A stretch of 64,000 bases of DNA from Halorussus limi (GTDB taxonomy: Archaea; Halobacteriota; Halobacteria; Halobacteriales; Haladaptataceae), in assembly GCF_023238205.1 (NCBI RefSeq), contig NZ_CP096659.1, forward strand, positions 558,001 through 622,000, in the 5' to 3' direction. Positions 41,109-50,328 of this stretch are shown here, piece by piece. A model generated the notes under the pieces. The model had not been told where the DNA came from. It ran no database searches and saw nothing but the letters and a program-made list of their open reading frames with translations. The first letter of the stretch is position 1; each line of letters begins with the position of its first letter. The position numbers and the translations under genes are program-made.

Positions 41109-41429
41109 TCAGGCCGCCAGTTCCTCGGCCACCGCCTCGGCCGAGAGCAGTTGCGGGTCCACGATGAGGTCGGCCTGTCCGCGGGCGAAGTCCGGCAGGT
41201 CGTCCTCGGTGTAGACGACCACGTGCAGGTCGTCGTTGAGGTCCTTCGCGACCGGGATGACGGTCGCGCCCTCCGTCTCGGTCAGCACGAGAGTGTCGGC
41301 GTCGGTGATGCCGGCCTCTTCGAGCGCGGGCCGGTTGGCCACCGCGTCGATGCGCGTCAGTTCGACGCCCTCGGCTTCGAGGGCGTCGCCCAGTCCGTCT
41401 CGGTCGGGGCCGACGAGGATTGCCTTCAT
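41109..41429 (-). CDS. DUF7126-like protein of the nucleotide operon
   Basis: A 106-residue protein with a Rossmann-like pattern: MKAILVGPDRDGLGDALEAE, then VTELTRIDAVANRPALEEAG and TEGATVIPVAKDLNDDLHVV. It resembles the N-terminal half of a TrkA-N type domain but has no GxGxxG. I recall it as the haloarchaeal DUF7126 family found next to guaAB (unverified). It lies 1 nt after guaAB on the same strand, so it is the third gene of the pyrG-guaAB operon. Role unknown; a ligand sensor or accessory factor for GMP synthesis is an inference. Confidence 0.72.
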   Translation of the reverse strand: MKAILVGPDRDGLGDALEAEGVELTRIDAVANRPALEEAGITDADTLVLTETEGATVIPVAKDLNDDLHVVVYTEDDLPDFARGQADLIVDPQLLSAEAVAEELAA

Positions 41430-41430
41430 C

Positions 41431-42348
41431 TCACTCGTACTCGATAGTCGCGGGCGGCTTGTGGGTCACGTCGTACACTACCCGCGAGACGTTGTCGTTC
41501 TGTCCCGTGATGCGGCTCTGGATGCGCTGGAGCGTCTCCCAGTCGATTTCTTGGGCGCGGGCGGTCATCCCGTCGCGGCTTTCCACGGAGCGCACCGAGA
41601 CCACGTAGCCGTGGACCCGGTTGTCGCCCTTGACGCCGGTCGCCTTGCCGAGGACCGCGGCGAACGCCTGCCACGGGTCGTACTCCGCCAGTTCCTCCTC
41701 GACGACGTGGGTCGCCTCGCGGGCGACCTCCAGTTTCTCGTCGGTGACTTCCCCGAGGATGCGGACCGCGAGGCCCGGACCGGGGAACGGCATGCGCTCG
41801 GAGATTATCTCTTCGAGGTCGAGTGCGCGGGCGACCTCCCGAACTTCGTCCTTGTAGAGGTCGCGCATCGGTTCTACGATACCCTCGAAGTCCACCACGT
41901 CGGGCAGGCCGCCGACGTTGTGGTGGGATTTGATGGTGCCCTCGCTCTCGATGCGGTCGGGGTAGATGGTCCCCTGCACCAGATAGTCGGCGTCGGTCTC
42001 CTCGGCGACCGTCTCGAACTCCCGGATGAACTGCTCGCCGATGACGTGGCGCTTCTCCTCGGGGTCGGTGACGCTCGCCAGCGCGTCGAGGAACCGCTCT
42101 TTCGCGTCCACGATGCGGAGACTGTCCATGTAGTCGAACGTCTCGCGAATCTCGTCGGTCTCGCCCTTCCGCATCAGGCCGGTGTCGACGTAGACGGGGG
42201 TGAGTTGGTCGCCGACGGCCTCGTAGGCCAGCGCGGCGGCCGTCGAGGAGTCCACGCCGCCAGACAGCGCGATGACGGCGTTGGCGTCCCCGACTTCTTC
42301 GCGAATCTCTGCGACCTTCTCGTCGATGAACTCGTCGGTGTTGACCAT
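41431..42348 (-). CDS. guaAB: GMP synthase PP-ATPase subunit B
   Basis: A 305-residue ATP-pyrophosphatase subunit of archaeal GMP synthase. It adenylates XMP and, with ammonia from the separate glutaminase subunit, gives GMP. The PP-loop SGGVDS is at residues 29-34 ([17 protein letters not shown]), and the conserved interior [15 protein letters not shown] and C-terminal dimer region ending [12 protein letters not shown] are present. The glutamine-amidotransferase subunit is not in this window. The gene overlaps pyrG by 1 nt (TGATG), so the two are translationally coupled. Confidence 0.95.
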   Translation of the reverse strand: MVNTDEFIDEKVAEIREEVGDANAVIALSGGVDSSTAAALAYEAVGDQLTPVYVDTGLMRKGETDEIRETFDYMDSLRIVDAKERFLDALASVTDPEEKRHVIGEQFIREFETVAEETDADYLVQGTIYPDRIESEGTIKSHHNVGGLPDVVDFEGIVEPMRDLYKDEVREVARALDLEEIISERMPFPGPGLAVRILGEVTDEKLEVAREATHVVEEELAEYDPWQAFAAVLGKATGVKGDNRVHGYVVSVRSVESRDGMTARAQEIDWETLQRIQSRITGQNDNVSRVVYDVTHKPPATIEYE

Positions 42349-44036
42349 CAGACTTCGACCTCCTCGGGGTCGTTCGCGTCGGTTTCGGAGTCCGTTTCGT
42401 CGTCAGTGCGCCCGTCGCGCCGGTCGAGGACCGCGTCCAGCAGTCCGACGAACGGCGGACTCGCGCGGGTCGGCCGCGACCGGAACTCGGGGTGGAACTG
42501 GGTGCCGAAGAAGTACGGGTGGCCCTCCAGTTCGAGTATCTCCATCCGATTGCCCGACTCGCCCGAGAACACGAGGTCCGAGTCCTCGAATTCGTCGAAG
42601 TATTCGGGGTTGACCTCGTAGCGGTGGCGGTGGCGCTCGGTGCAGGAGGTGCCGCCGTAGACCTGCTCGGCCAGCGTTCCCGCTTCGATGTCGGTCTCGT
42701 GAGCGCCGAGTCGCATCGTCCCGCCGAGGTCTTCGAGGTCGTACTGCTCGGGCAGGAGGTCGATGACCGGGTGGGGCGTGTCTTCCTCGATTTCCGCGGA
42801 GTGAGCGCCCTCCAGTCCGAGGACGTTCCGGGCGTACTCCACGACCGCGAGTTGGAATCCGAGACAGAGACCGAGGTAGGGCACGCCGTTCTCGCGGGCG
42901 TACCGGATGGCCTCGATTTTACCCTCGGTGCCGCGGGAACCGAATCCGCCGGGCACGACGATGCCGTCGGCGCCGTGGAGGCGCTCCTCGTGGTCGTCGG
43001 CCATCTTCTCGGAGTCGACCCACCGGACGTTCACGTCCACGCTCTTCTCCAGTCCGGCGTGCTTGAGCGCCTCGTTGACCGACATGTAGGCGTCTTCGAG
43101 GTCGTACTTCCCGACCAGCGCGATTTCCACTTCGCCGTGGGTGTCCTGCGTGACGAGGTCGCGCCACGTGTTGTCGCGCTCCGCGGGCGGAAGCGCGTCG
43201 TCGGTGAGGTCGAATCGGTCCATCACGTACTCGTCGAGGCCTTCCTCCTCGACCATCAGCGGGACGTGGTAGATGTCCTCCACGTCCGGGTTCGAGAAGA
43301 CGGCGTCGGTCGGCACGTCGCAGAACAGCGCAATCTTCTCCTTGGTCGAGGGGGCGAGTTCGTCCTCACACCGCCCGACGAGGATGTCGGGTTGGAGGCC
43401 GATAGACCGGAGTTCCTTCACGGAGTGCTGGGTCGGCTTGGTCTTCTGTTCGCCGTTCTTCGAGTAGGGGACGAGGGTGACGTGAGTCAGCAGGAAGTCT
43501 TCCTCGTCCTCCTCGTGGGCGAACTGCCGGAGGGCTTCGAGGAACGGCATGCCCTCGATGTCGCCCACCGTGCCACCGACCTCCACGATGCAGACGTCGT
43601 GGCCCTCGGCGGCCTCCCGAATCCGGCGCTTGATGTCGTCGGTGACGTGCGGGATGATTTGGACGGTCTTGCCCAAGTAGTCGCCCGCGCGCTCCTTCTC
43701 GATGACGTGCTGGTAGGTCTTGCCCGTGGTGACGTTGTGGTCGAACGTCATGTCGATGTCGAGGAACCGCTCGTAGTTCCCCAAATCGAGGTCCACCTCG
43801 CCCCCGTCCTTGAGGACGTACACCTCGCCGTGCTGGAAGGGGTTCATCGTCCCCGCGTCGACGTTGAGGTAAGGGTCGATTTTGACCGCGGTCACGTCGA
43901 ACCCGGCGTTGGCCAGCAGACGGCCGGTGCTGGCGGCCGTGATGCCCTTGCCGAGTCCCGACATGACGCCCCCGGTGACGAAAATGAACTTGTTCCCGAG
44001 AGAGGGGTCGTAATCAGTTTCCGGTTCTGTCGGCAT
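42348..44036 (-). CDS. pyrG: CTP synthase
   Basis: A 562-residue CTP synthase converting UTP, ATP and glutamine to CTP. The amidoligase part begins [20 protein letters not shown] (nucleotide loop at about 21-31). The glutamine-amidotransferase domain carries the active-site Cys in GLCLGFQ and the His/Glu in [10 protein letters not shown]. The C-terminus has an acidic Asp/Glu/Thr tail absent in most bacterial enzymes. First gene of the pyrG-guaAB-DUF7126 operon. The ATG at 44036 is preferred over an upstream in-frame ATG that would add 22 non-conserved residues. Confidence 0.96.
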   Translation of the reverse strand: MPTEPETDYDPSLGNKFIFVTGGVMSGLGKGITAASTGRLLANAGFDVTAVKIDPYLNVDAGTMNPFQHGEVYVLKDGGEVDLDLGNYERFLDIDMTFDHNVTTGKTYQHVIEKERAGDYLGKTVQIIPHVTDDIKRRIREAAEGHDVCIVEVGGTVGDIEGMPFLEALRQFAHEEDEEDFLLTHVTLVPYSKNGEQKTKPTQHSVKELRSIGLQPDILVGRCEDELAPSTKEKIALFCDVPTDAVFSNPDVEDIYHVPLMVEEEGLDEYVMDRFDLTDDALPPAERDNTWRDLVTQDTHGEVEIALVGKYDLEDAYMSVNEALKHAGLEKSVDVNVRWVDSEKMADDHEERLHGADGIVVPGGFGSRGTEGKIEAIRYARENGVPYLGLCLGFQLAVVEYARNVLGLEGAHSAEIEEDTPHPVIDLLPEQYDLEDLGGTMRLGAHETDIEAGTLAEQVYGGTSCTERHRHRYEVNPEYFDEFEDSDLVFSGESGNRMEILELEGHPYFFGTQFHPEFRSRPTRASPPFVGLLDAVLDRRDGRTDDETDSETDANDPEEVEV

Positions 44037-44289
44037 ACTGGGTGTCGGCGGCCGCTGTTCAAAACGATTTCGGAGCGAGAAAGCAGCGTCAGGAGGTGGC
44101 ACGATTGGCGGCGCTCGACCGGCCGCGCGCCGCGGTCGGCCCGGCGGAATCCGCGGTTTCGGGAATCACGGCGGGCGCCGGTCTCCGGGGTCGTCTGGCC
44201 CACCGTTACTGGGCGTCCGGACGCCGGTTCCCGGCGCCGCCTCGGACGCCATCCCAACCTTCTTTATCGGATAGTGGGAGGCCAAACTG

Positions 44290-45405
44290 ATGGAACCGAC
44301 TCGCAGGCGCGTCCTCGGCACGCTCGCGGCCGCGGCGACGGCCGGTGTCGCGGGGTGTTCGAGCGACTCGTCGCCGACAGCGAACAGCGCCGACGCCGGA
44401 GAACGAGCGACGACAGAGAGACCAGCGGACAGACCCGCACGAGACGCGTCGGAGACGACCGTCGCCGACGCCGACAGCGTCTACACCCGCGTCTACCGCC
44501 AGACCTCCGACTCGGTCGCGCTGATTCGCACGCCCCGAGGGTCCCAGGGGTCGGGGTTCCTCTACGACGACCGCCACTTCGTGACCAACTACCACGTCGT
44601 CGGGTCGGCCGACCGCGTCAGCGTCCAGTTCGACGACACCCTCTCGCGAGTCGGCCGGGTCGTCGGTCGCGACCCCCGGAGCGACCTCGCGGTAATCGAG
44701 GTGGAAGTTCCCGACGGCGTCGCACCGCTCGAACTCATCGACTCCGAACCGTCCATCGGCACTCGCGTCGCTGTCGTCGGGAGTCCGTACGGTCTCCGCG
44801 GGTCGCTGACCTCCGGCATCGTCAGCGGCGTGGACCGACAGGTGCCGAGTCCGGTGGGCGACTACCTGATTCCCAACGCCATCCAGACCGACGCGCCGGT
44901 CAACCCCGGCAACTCCGGCGGTCCGCTCGTGAACCTCTCGGGGAAGGTCCTCGGCGTCGTCAACTCCGGGGGCGGCGACAACATCGCGTTCGCCATCTCG
45001 GCCTCGCTGGTCCGACGGGTCGTCCCGGCGCTGGTCGCGGACGGCGAGTACGACCACCCCTACCTCGGCGCGAAGACGACGACCGTCACGGAACTGGTCG
45101 CGCGAGCGAACGAGTTCCCGACCGCCGAGGGCGTCCTCGTCGTGGACGTTCCGTCCGGGGTCCCGGCGAAGGGGCAACTCCGACCGTGTACGCGGACGCG
45201 GCTTGTCGAGGGGTTCCGCGTGCCGGTCGGCGGCGACGCCATCCTCGCCGTCGACGGGACGCAGATTCAGACCGACAAGGACCTCCACGCGCATCTCGCG
45301 CTCGAAGCGAGTCCCGGCGACACGCTGTCGGTCCGGATTCGCCGCGACGGTGAAGTCAGAACCGCCCCCGTCAAAGTCGGCGAGCGGCCCGCGCTGGTCG
45401 CGTGA
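44290..45405 (+). CDS. HtrA/DegP-like serine protease, Tat lipoprotein
   Basis: A 371-residue trypsin-fold protease of the S1C family with one PDZ-like domain. The N-terminus MEPTRRRVLGTLAAAATAGV with lipobox AGC (Cys23) indicates Tat export and lipid anchoring on the outside. The catalytic triad is His102 (NYHVV), Asp132 (SDLAVIE) and Ser209 (GNSGGPL). A PDZ-like region covers about 260-365 (DVPSGVPAKGQLRPC, then GDAILAVDGTQIQT). It is likely to remove damaged extracellular proteins. GGGAGG lies 8 nt before the ATG, a moderately spaced ribosome site. A 31-codon ORF overlaps its end by 4 nt. Confidence 0.88.
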   Translation: MEPTRRRVLGTLAAAATAGVAGCSSDSSPTANSADAGERATTERPADRPARDASETTVADADSVYTRVYRQTSDSVALIRTPRGSQGSGFLYDDRHFVTNYHVVGSADRVSVQFDDTLSRVGRVVGRDPRSDLAVIEVEVPDGVAPLELIDSEPSIGTRVAVVGSPYGLRGSLTSGIVSGVDRQVPSPVGDYLIPNAIQTDAPVNPGNSGGPLVNLSGKVLGVVNSGGGDNIAFAISASLVRRVVPALVADGEYDHPYLGAKTTTVTELVARANEFPTAEGVLVVDVPSGVPAKGQLRPCTRTRLVEGFRVPVGGDAILAVDGTQIQTDKDLHAHLALEASPGDTLSVRIRRDGEVRTAPVKVGERPALVA

Positions 45406-45497
45406 GGCGCGTTCGCTCGACTACGTCCTGCCCGGACTGCGTGTCGCCGAACCGCCCCGACGCCGACTCCTGCAGTCGGTGCGGGGCGTCGCTCTGA
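45402..45497 (+). CDS. 31-residue zinc-ribbon micro-protein
   Basis: A GTG start at 45402 overlaps the TGA stop of the protease by 4 nt (GTGA). The product has two Cys pairs, C10-P-D-C13 and C24-S-R-C27, ten residues apart, and ends GASL. This is the treble-clef-free zinc-ribbon knuckle pair seen in small haloarchaeal CPxCG micro-proteins. The overlap means its translation depends on the protease gene. Other features are not visible because it is so short; function unknown. Confidence 0.55.
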   Translation: MRRVRSTTSCPDCVSPNRPDADSCSRCGASL

Positions 45498-45521
45498 ATC
45501 TCGCCCGGCGCGGCGTGCGTG

Positions 45522-46136
45522 CTACGCCTCGCCGAGGTGTTCGCCCAGAAACCCGCCCACAGCGTCGGCGACCTTCTCGTGCTGACCTACGAAGAAGTGG
45601 TCGGCGCTCAGTTCCACGACCTCACAACCCAGCTCTCGCGCTCGCTCGACAACTGGTTCCCACTCGACGGTGTCGTCGCGCGCCCCGTAGACGACCTGTA
45701 CCGGCCCCTCGATGTCGTCGAGCGCGGCCACGGTGTCCAAATCCTCGGCCAGACGCGCGGTGGGCGCGAGCAGCGAGACGGCGTCGGGTTGCGGTTCGAC
45801 GGTCGAGGCCGCCAGCGCGGCGACGGCGGTCCCGAAACTGAACCCGAAGATACCGACGCGGTCGTACCGGTCGCGCGCCCACCGGAGAGCGTTGCGGGCG
45901 TCCTCGCGTTCGCCGTACCCCGCGTCCCACTCCCCGTAGTCGAATCGCAGGCAGGCGATTCCGGCGTCGGTGAGCGCCTCGCTGACGGCGGTCAGGCGCT
46001 TGTCGCCGCGGTGGCCCCGGTGTTGGGGATGGGGCGGACAGGCGACCGCTATCGCGTCGGCGTCGGCGGCGTCGGGCGCGTCGAGGGTCGCGCGCACGTC
46101 GCGGCCGCCGGGAATCGGCAGGTCCTCGGAGTTCAT
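45522..46136 (-). CDS. Alpha/beta hydrolase (dienelactone-hydrolase-like)
   Basis: A 204-residue alpha/beta hydrolase. The core strand motif is AVACPPHPQHRGHRGDKRLT, the nucleophile elbow is GFSFGTAVAAL (Ser in G-x-S-x-G), and the C-terminal acid and His regions are YGARDDTVEW and SADHFFVG. The acid and His thus complete the triad. The small size without a lid domain resembles dienelactone hydrolase/YghX-type esterases. Substrate unknown. It is convergent with the protease and micro-protein pair, 24 nt from the micro-protein stop. Confidence 0.82.
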   Translation of the reverse strand: MNSEDLPIPGGRDVRATLDAPDAADADAIAVACPPHPQHRGHRGDKRLTAVSEALTDAGIACLRFDYGEWDAGYGEREDARNALRWARDRYDRVGIFGFSFGTAVAALAASTVEPQPDAVSLLAPTARLAEDLDTVAALDDIEGPVQVVYGARDDTVEWEPVVERARELGCEVVELSADHFFVGQHEKVADAVGGFLGEHLGEA

Positions 46137-46287
46137 GGGCGTCTCTTGTCCGAGGATTCAGATAAGGGTTGCAACTAGCGTTCGAGTCGAGCGAGAGCGG
46201 TTTCCGAAAGCCACCGGCCGGCCAGCGCTCGGCCAGCGGAAGCCCAAACGGCGTGCGTCCGTCTGACGACTGTTGGGGAGGTGAGGA

Positions 46288-46294
46288 TTTTAAG
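46288..46294 (+). promoter_or_regulatory. TATA-like box of the PspA gene
   Basis: TTTTAAG centred 28 nt before the ATG at 46319, the spacing expected for leaderless or nearly leaderless transcription. Confidence 0.5.
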
Positions 46295-46318
46295 GGTCAG
46301 GTCACGAAAGAGGGTGGT

Positions 46319-47143
46319 ATGGGAGTGCTTTCACGCCTGTCGTACGTCGTCCGGTCGAAGATAAACGCCGCGCTGAATCGGGCCGAAGACCCCTCCGAGA
46401 CTCTCGATTACTCCTACGAGCAGATGCGCGACGAGTTGCAGGAGGTCAAGCAGGGCATCGCGGACCTGACGACCCAGAAGAAGCGACTCGAGATGCAGAA
46501 GCGCCGCCTCGAGGAGAACGTCGAGAAACACAACGAACAGGCCCGCGAGGCCGTGAATCAGGACCGCGAGGACCTCGCCCGGCGCGCGCTGGAGAAGAAA
46601 AAGCAGAAGATGAACCAGATAGAGGACCTCGAAGGCCAAATCGCCAGCCTCCAGAACACGCAGGACAACCTCGTCGAGAAGAAAGACCAACTCCAGAACC
46701 GCATCGAGGAGTTCCGCACGAAGAAAGAGAGCATGAAGGCCCGCTACGAGGCCGCCGAGGCCCAGACTCGCGTCTCGGAGGCCATGACGGGCGCGGGCGA
46801 CGAGATGGAGGACGTGGGCCGCGCCATCGAACGCGCCGAGGAGCGCACCGAGGACATGGAGGCCCGCTCTGAGGCGATGGACGAGTTGCAGGACTCGGGC
46901 GTCTTCGAGGACGCGCTCTCGGACAAGGACAGCCTCGACCGCGAACTCGAAGAGGTCCGGACCTCCGGCGAGGTCGACGCCGAACTCGAAACCCTCAAAA
47001 CCGAGATGGGCAAGGGGTCGAGCGACGCCGGCGAGTCGGACGCCGAACCCGCGGACCTCGAAACCGAGGTCGAGACCGAGTCCGCCGACGAGGACATCGA
47101 GGCCGAGTTAGAGGAACTCAAAGACGACGACGAGAGCAGTTAA
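46319..47143 (+). CDS. PspA/IM30-family membrane-stress protein
   Basis: A 274-residue, mostly helical, coiled-coil protein of the PspA/Vipp1 family. The family start MGVLSRLSYVVRSKINAALN, with an amphipathic helix that binds membrane, is followed by long helices (KQGIADLTTQKKRLEMQKRR, then NQIEDLEGQIASLQNTQDNL). The last 60 residues are acidic and disordered, typical of haloarchaeal members. Such proteins form rings or rods that patch damaged membranes; halophile homologues are salt-stress responsive. Its stop overlaps the stop of the convergent surface-protease gene by 4 nt. Confidence 0.9.
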   Translation: MGVLSRLSYVVRSKINAALNRAEDPSETLDYSYEQMRDELQEVKQGIADLTTQKKRLEMQKRRLEENVEKHNEQAREAVNQDREDLARRALEKKKQKMNQIEDLEGQIASLQNTQDNLVEKKDQLQNRIEEFRTKKESMKARYEAAEAQTRVSEAMTGAGDEMEDVGRAIERAEERTEDMEARSEAMDELQDSGVFEDALSDKDSLDRELEEVRTSGEVDAELETLKTEMGKGSSDAGESDAEPADLETEVETESADEDIEAELEELKDDDESS

Positions 47144-48546
47144 CCGTCGGTTTCGTTCGACTCCGTCTCCGAACTGTTTGCCGGGTCGTCCGCAGATTCG
47201 CCCGCCGCGTCGGCGAGACTCTCGGCGGTGTCGGCCACCTCGGCCGCCGTGATGCGGACCGTCGCGCCGTCTCGCTCGACGACGTAGTGCACGCCCGGCG
47301 CGTGGTCGCTGGCCGGGACGAACAGCGTGTCGCTGTTATCGGTCTCGCTGCTCGCACGCGCGCCGTTCGCGTCGAGCATCTCGCGCCACGCGGCCGCGAA
47401 CTCGCGGGCCTCGCGTTCCGATTCCCACGTCGTCACCCAGTGAGTCGCCGGTCCCGTCGCGCCCGCGGCGGCGTAGTAGTACATGCGGTCGTTGGCCCAT
47501 CCGTCCGCGACGTCGGCCGCGCGGGCGAACGACAGGCCGTTCATCCGGAGCGCGTGGCGGACGACCAACTCGCCCACTCTGTCCGCGTGGTAGCGCGTCA
47601 GATTCCGGTCGTCGGGAATCTCTGGGTCGGGCGGAAGCGGGACGCGCTCGACCGTTTCGCCGGGGTGGAGGAGTTCGGCGGTCGAGTTCGGCGGTCGCTC
47701 GATGGCGGCCGACCGGTCCGCGGGCGAACTCCCGGCCGACTCGTAGTACTCGTAGCCGTAGTAGTAGGGCGTCCCCGCGACGCTGTGGGGCCACGCGGCC
47801 CGCGCCAGCGTCCGGTTGTACTCGCTGACCGAGTAGTCGCTGTCGTCGTACTTTTCGAAGTACTGTTCGGTCACCCACATCGCGTCGCCCTCCACGATAG
47901 CGGTGGTGACGAGGCGCGAGTCGGTGGTCCACCGGTCGAACTCCGACCGGAACTCCCGACGCGAGGGCGTCAACAGGTCGTGCTGGAACTGGAGGGCGTG
48001 GACGAACTCGTGGGCCAGCACCGCCTCCTGCGAGACGCCGTGTTCGGCCAAGTCGGACTCGTTCAGCAGATAGATGTGGACCGCGGCTTGGCGCTCGACC
48101 GTGTACCCCAGCGGTTGCCTGTGCTCGGTCGAGGCGTTCGAGTACAACTGGAGCGCCTGCGCGCCGACGGGCCGGATGGCTCCGAACGTGTCGCGAACGT
48201 CGTAGGGCGGCCCCTCGTCGGCGTCGTACTCGTGGAGCGTGATGCCCTGCGTGGCCGAGAGGTCGCGGAGTTCCTCGACTCGACTCAACACCGTCGACGG
48301 GTCGTAGTCGGGGTCGAACCCCTCGGTCTCGATTTCGACCGTCTCGTCGGTCGCCGTCCGGTTCGCCCCCGGCGCGTCGCTCGTCCCCGCCACCCCGTGT
48401 GTCTCAGGCACTCCGTCCAGTCCCGCCACCTCGTCCGGTTCCCGCACCTCGCTCGCTCTCGGAGTCCGGTCGCCCGCTGCTGGGGCCGCGCCCGCGAGGA
48501 CGAGCACGACCGCCAGCGCGACGGCGAACCGGGTCGGCTGTGGCAT
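47140..48546 (-). CDS. Surface zinc metalloprotease, Hvo_1808-like
   Basis: A 468-residue secreted protein. A signal peptide (residues 1-24, FAVALAVVLVLAGAAPAAG) is followed by an Ala/Thr/Glu-rich region and then a metalloprotease-like domain containing HEFVHALQFQHD (HExxH at 179-183). A Glu several residues downstream (VVEGDAMWVTEQYF) could be a third ligand. The C-terminal third (residues 330-468) ends in an acidic Ser/Thr/Asn-rich tail. The architecture matches what NCBI calls the Hvo_1808 family of surface proteins. No C-terminal anchor is visible. It is convergent with pspA; their stop codons overlap within TTAA. Confidence 0.8.
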   Translation of the reverse strand: MPQPTRFAVALAVVLVLAGAAPAAGDRTPRASEVREPDEVAGLDGVPETHGVAGTSDAPGANRTATDETVEIETEGFDPDYDPSTVLSRVEELRDLSATQGITLHEYDADEGPPYDVRDTFGAIRPVGAQALQLYSNASTEHRQPLGYTVERQAAVHIYLLNESDLAEHGVSQEAVLAHEFVHALQFQHDLLTPSRREFRSEFDRWTTDSRLVTTAIVEGDAMWVTEQYFEKYDDSDYSVSEYNRTLARAAWPHSVAGTPYYYGYEYYESAGSSPADRSAAIERPPNSTAELLHPGETVERVPLPPDPEIPDDRNLTRYHADRVGELVVRHALRMNGLSFARAADVADGWANDRMYYYAAAGATGPATHWVTTWESEREAREFAAAWREMLDANGARASSETDNSDTLFVPASDHAPGVHYVVERDGATVRITAAEVADTAESLADAAGESADDPANSSETESNETDG

Positions 48547-48617
48547 ACCGCCACACACGGCGCGGAACGCCAAAAGGCCCCCGGGTGTTTTCCGTAACGG
48601 GCGCGTAGGCGACGGAC

Positions 48618-49727
48618 ATGTCGGAGAGCGGAGCGTCGGGAGGCGACGGCGGGTCGAACGCCGACGGACCGAGTGGCGGCAGGCCGATGGGAGACGGCGG
48701 CGATTCCCAACCCCGCGACACGATGCGCGAACGGGCCGACGAGAGCAGTTGGAAGCTCTGGGTGCTGATGGAGGCCAACCGGTGGGCTGTCACCGGCGCG
48801 TTGCTCGTCGGGGTGTTCGCCGCGTTGGTCGTCGTGGGCGTCCTCGACCCCTCGCCGCTCCAGCGGTCGGTCGCTCAGTCCGACCCCACCGAGACGCTGT
48901 TTCAGGCGTTCGTGACCGCCATCATCACGGGCGTCACGCTGGTCGTGACGCTGAACCAGTTGGTCCTCTCGCAGGAACTCGGGCCGGTCGGCGACCAACG
49001 CGACCGGATGGAGGGCGCGATGGCGTTCCGCGAGGACGTCGAGCAGACCCTCGACAGTCCGGTCAGTCCGCCCGAACCGTCCGCCTTCCTGCAGGCGCTC
49101 ATCGACGAGACCTGCTCGCGGGCCAACGACCTCGCCGACGCGGTGAGTGACAGCGACGACCCGGAGTTCCGGGCGGCGGTCGAGAACTACGTGGACGCCC
49201 TCGAAGAGAACGCCAACGAGGTCAGCGACGAACTGGACGAGGCGGAGTTCGGGAGCTACGACCTGCTGTCGGCGGTGCTCGACTTCAACTACTCGTGGAA
49301 GATTTTCGTCGCGCGCCGCCTCCACAACGAGCACGGAGACGCGCTGACCGACGACGCCGCGGCCGCGTTCGACGACTTGGAGGAGGTTCTGGGGTTCTTC
49401 GGTCCGGCCCGCGAACACTTCAAGACGCTCTACTTCCAGTGGGAACTGGTGGACCTCTCGCGGGCGATGCTCTACTCGGCGGTCCCGGCGCTGGTCGTGG
49501 CCGCCTCGATGATAGTCTACTACGACGCGAAGGCGCTTCCCGGCGCGACCCTCGGTATCAGCAACGACATACTAATCACGAGTTTTGCCGCGACAGTCGC
49601 CGTCGTGCCGTTCATGCTCCTGTTGTCGTTCATTCTCCGCATCGCGACGGTCGCCAAGCGCACCCTCTCCATCGGCCCGTTCGTCCTCCGGAACGTCGAC
49701 CGGAGCGACGAACTCGACTTCGAGTAG
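48618..49727 (+). CDS. Four-helix membrane protein of unknown function
   Basis: A 369-residue protein. Residues 1-45 are a disordered Gly/Ser/Asp N-terminus, residues 55-75 and 90-112 are transmembrane helices (WAVTGALLVGVFAALVVVGV, then FQAFVTAIITGVTLVVTLNQ). Then a large soluble loop of about 150 residues rich in Asp/Glu with helix pairs is followed by two more helices near 280-297 and 310-335. This arrangement (two helices, large intracellular loop, two helices) suggests a sensor or transporter-like element, but no known domain is evident. Confidence 0.68.
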   Translation: MSESGASGGDGGSNADGPSGGRPMGDGGDSQPRDTMRERADESSWKLWVLMEANRWAVTGALLVGVFAALVVVGVLDPSPLQRSVAQSDPTETLFQAFVTAIITGVTLVVTLNQLVLSQELGPVGDQRDRMEGAMAFREDVEQTLDSPVSPPEPSAFLQALIDETCSRANDLADAVSDSDDPEFRAAVENYVDALEENANEVSDELDEAEFGSYDLLSAVLDFNYSWKIFVARRLHNEHGDALTDDAAAAFDDLEEVLGFFGPAREHFKTLYFQWELVDLSRAMLYSAVPALVVAASMIVYYDAKALPGATLGISNDILITSFAATVAVVPFMLLLSFILRIATVAKRTLSIGPFVLRNVDRSDELDFE

Positions 49728-49817
49728 CGAACCGGGCGGTCCAGTCGCGGGTTCGCCGAGTCGGTCCGACGGAATCGAAACCAGCACTTTTCCCCGGAGA
49801 GCGCCAATTCGAGACCA

Positions 49818-50270
49818 GTGCCGACGCTCCGCATCCCCGAATCGGTCCGCGAGGAAATCCTCGCTCGCGCGCGAGAGGGCGCGCCCGAGGAAGTCTGCGG
49901 TATCCTCGCGGGCACTCGCGAATCCTCTCCCCGCGACACTGACGACGACCACGCGGACCACCGCGTCGAGAGCCACTATCCGGCCGCAAACGTCGCCGAG
50001 ACGCCGCGAACGAGGTACGAAATCGACCCGCGCGAGCAACTCGACCTGATGGAGTGCATCGAGGAGACCGGCCGCGACGTCGTCGGGTTCTACCACTCCC
50101 ATCCCCGCGGGCCGGCCGAACCGAGCGCGACCGACGCCGAACTGGCGACGTGGCCCGGCCGGTCGTACCTCGTCGTCTCGCTCGGCGCCGACCCACCGGA
50201 AGTGACCTCGTGGCGGTGGTCCGGCGACGAGTTCGCGCGGGAGGACCTACGCGTCGTCGGCGAGGAGTGA
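49818..50270 (+). CDS. JAMM-family metalloprotease (desampylase-like)
   Basis: A 150-residue JAB1/MPN domain protein starting with GTG. The JAMM metal site is complete: Glu25 in PEEVCGILAG, and the zinc motif HSHP (His93, His95) followed by Ser103 and Asp106 in PRGPAEPSATDAEL. The H-x-H-x7-S-x2-D spacing is as required. In Haloferax volcanii a similar protein (HvJAMM1) removes the ubiquitin-like SAMP modifiers; the same role is inferred here. The following gene, a zinc dehydrogenase, is in the same direction. Confidence 0.88.
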   Translation: MPTLRIPESVREEILARAREGAPEEVCGILAGTRESSPRDTDDDHADHRVESHYPAANVAETPRTRYEIDPREQLDLMECIEETGRDVVGFYHSHPRGPAEPSATDAELATWPGRSYLVVSLGADPPEVTSWRWSGDEFAREDLRVVGEE

Positions 50271-50328
50271 GGCCGGTCGTCGGCCGCGTTGAGGTACAGT
50301 TTTACCCCGCGAAGCCGTCACGTCGAGT

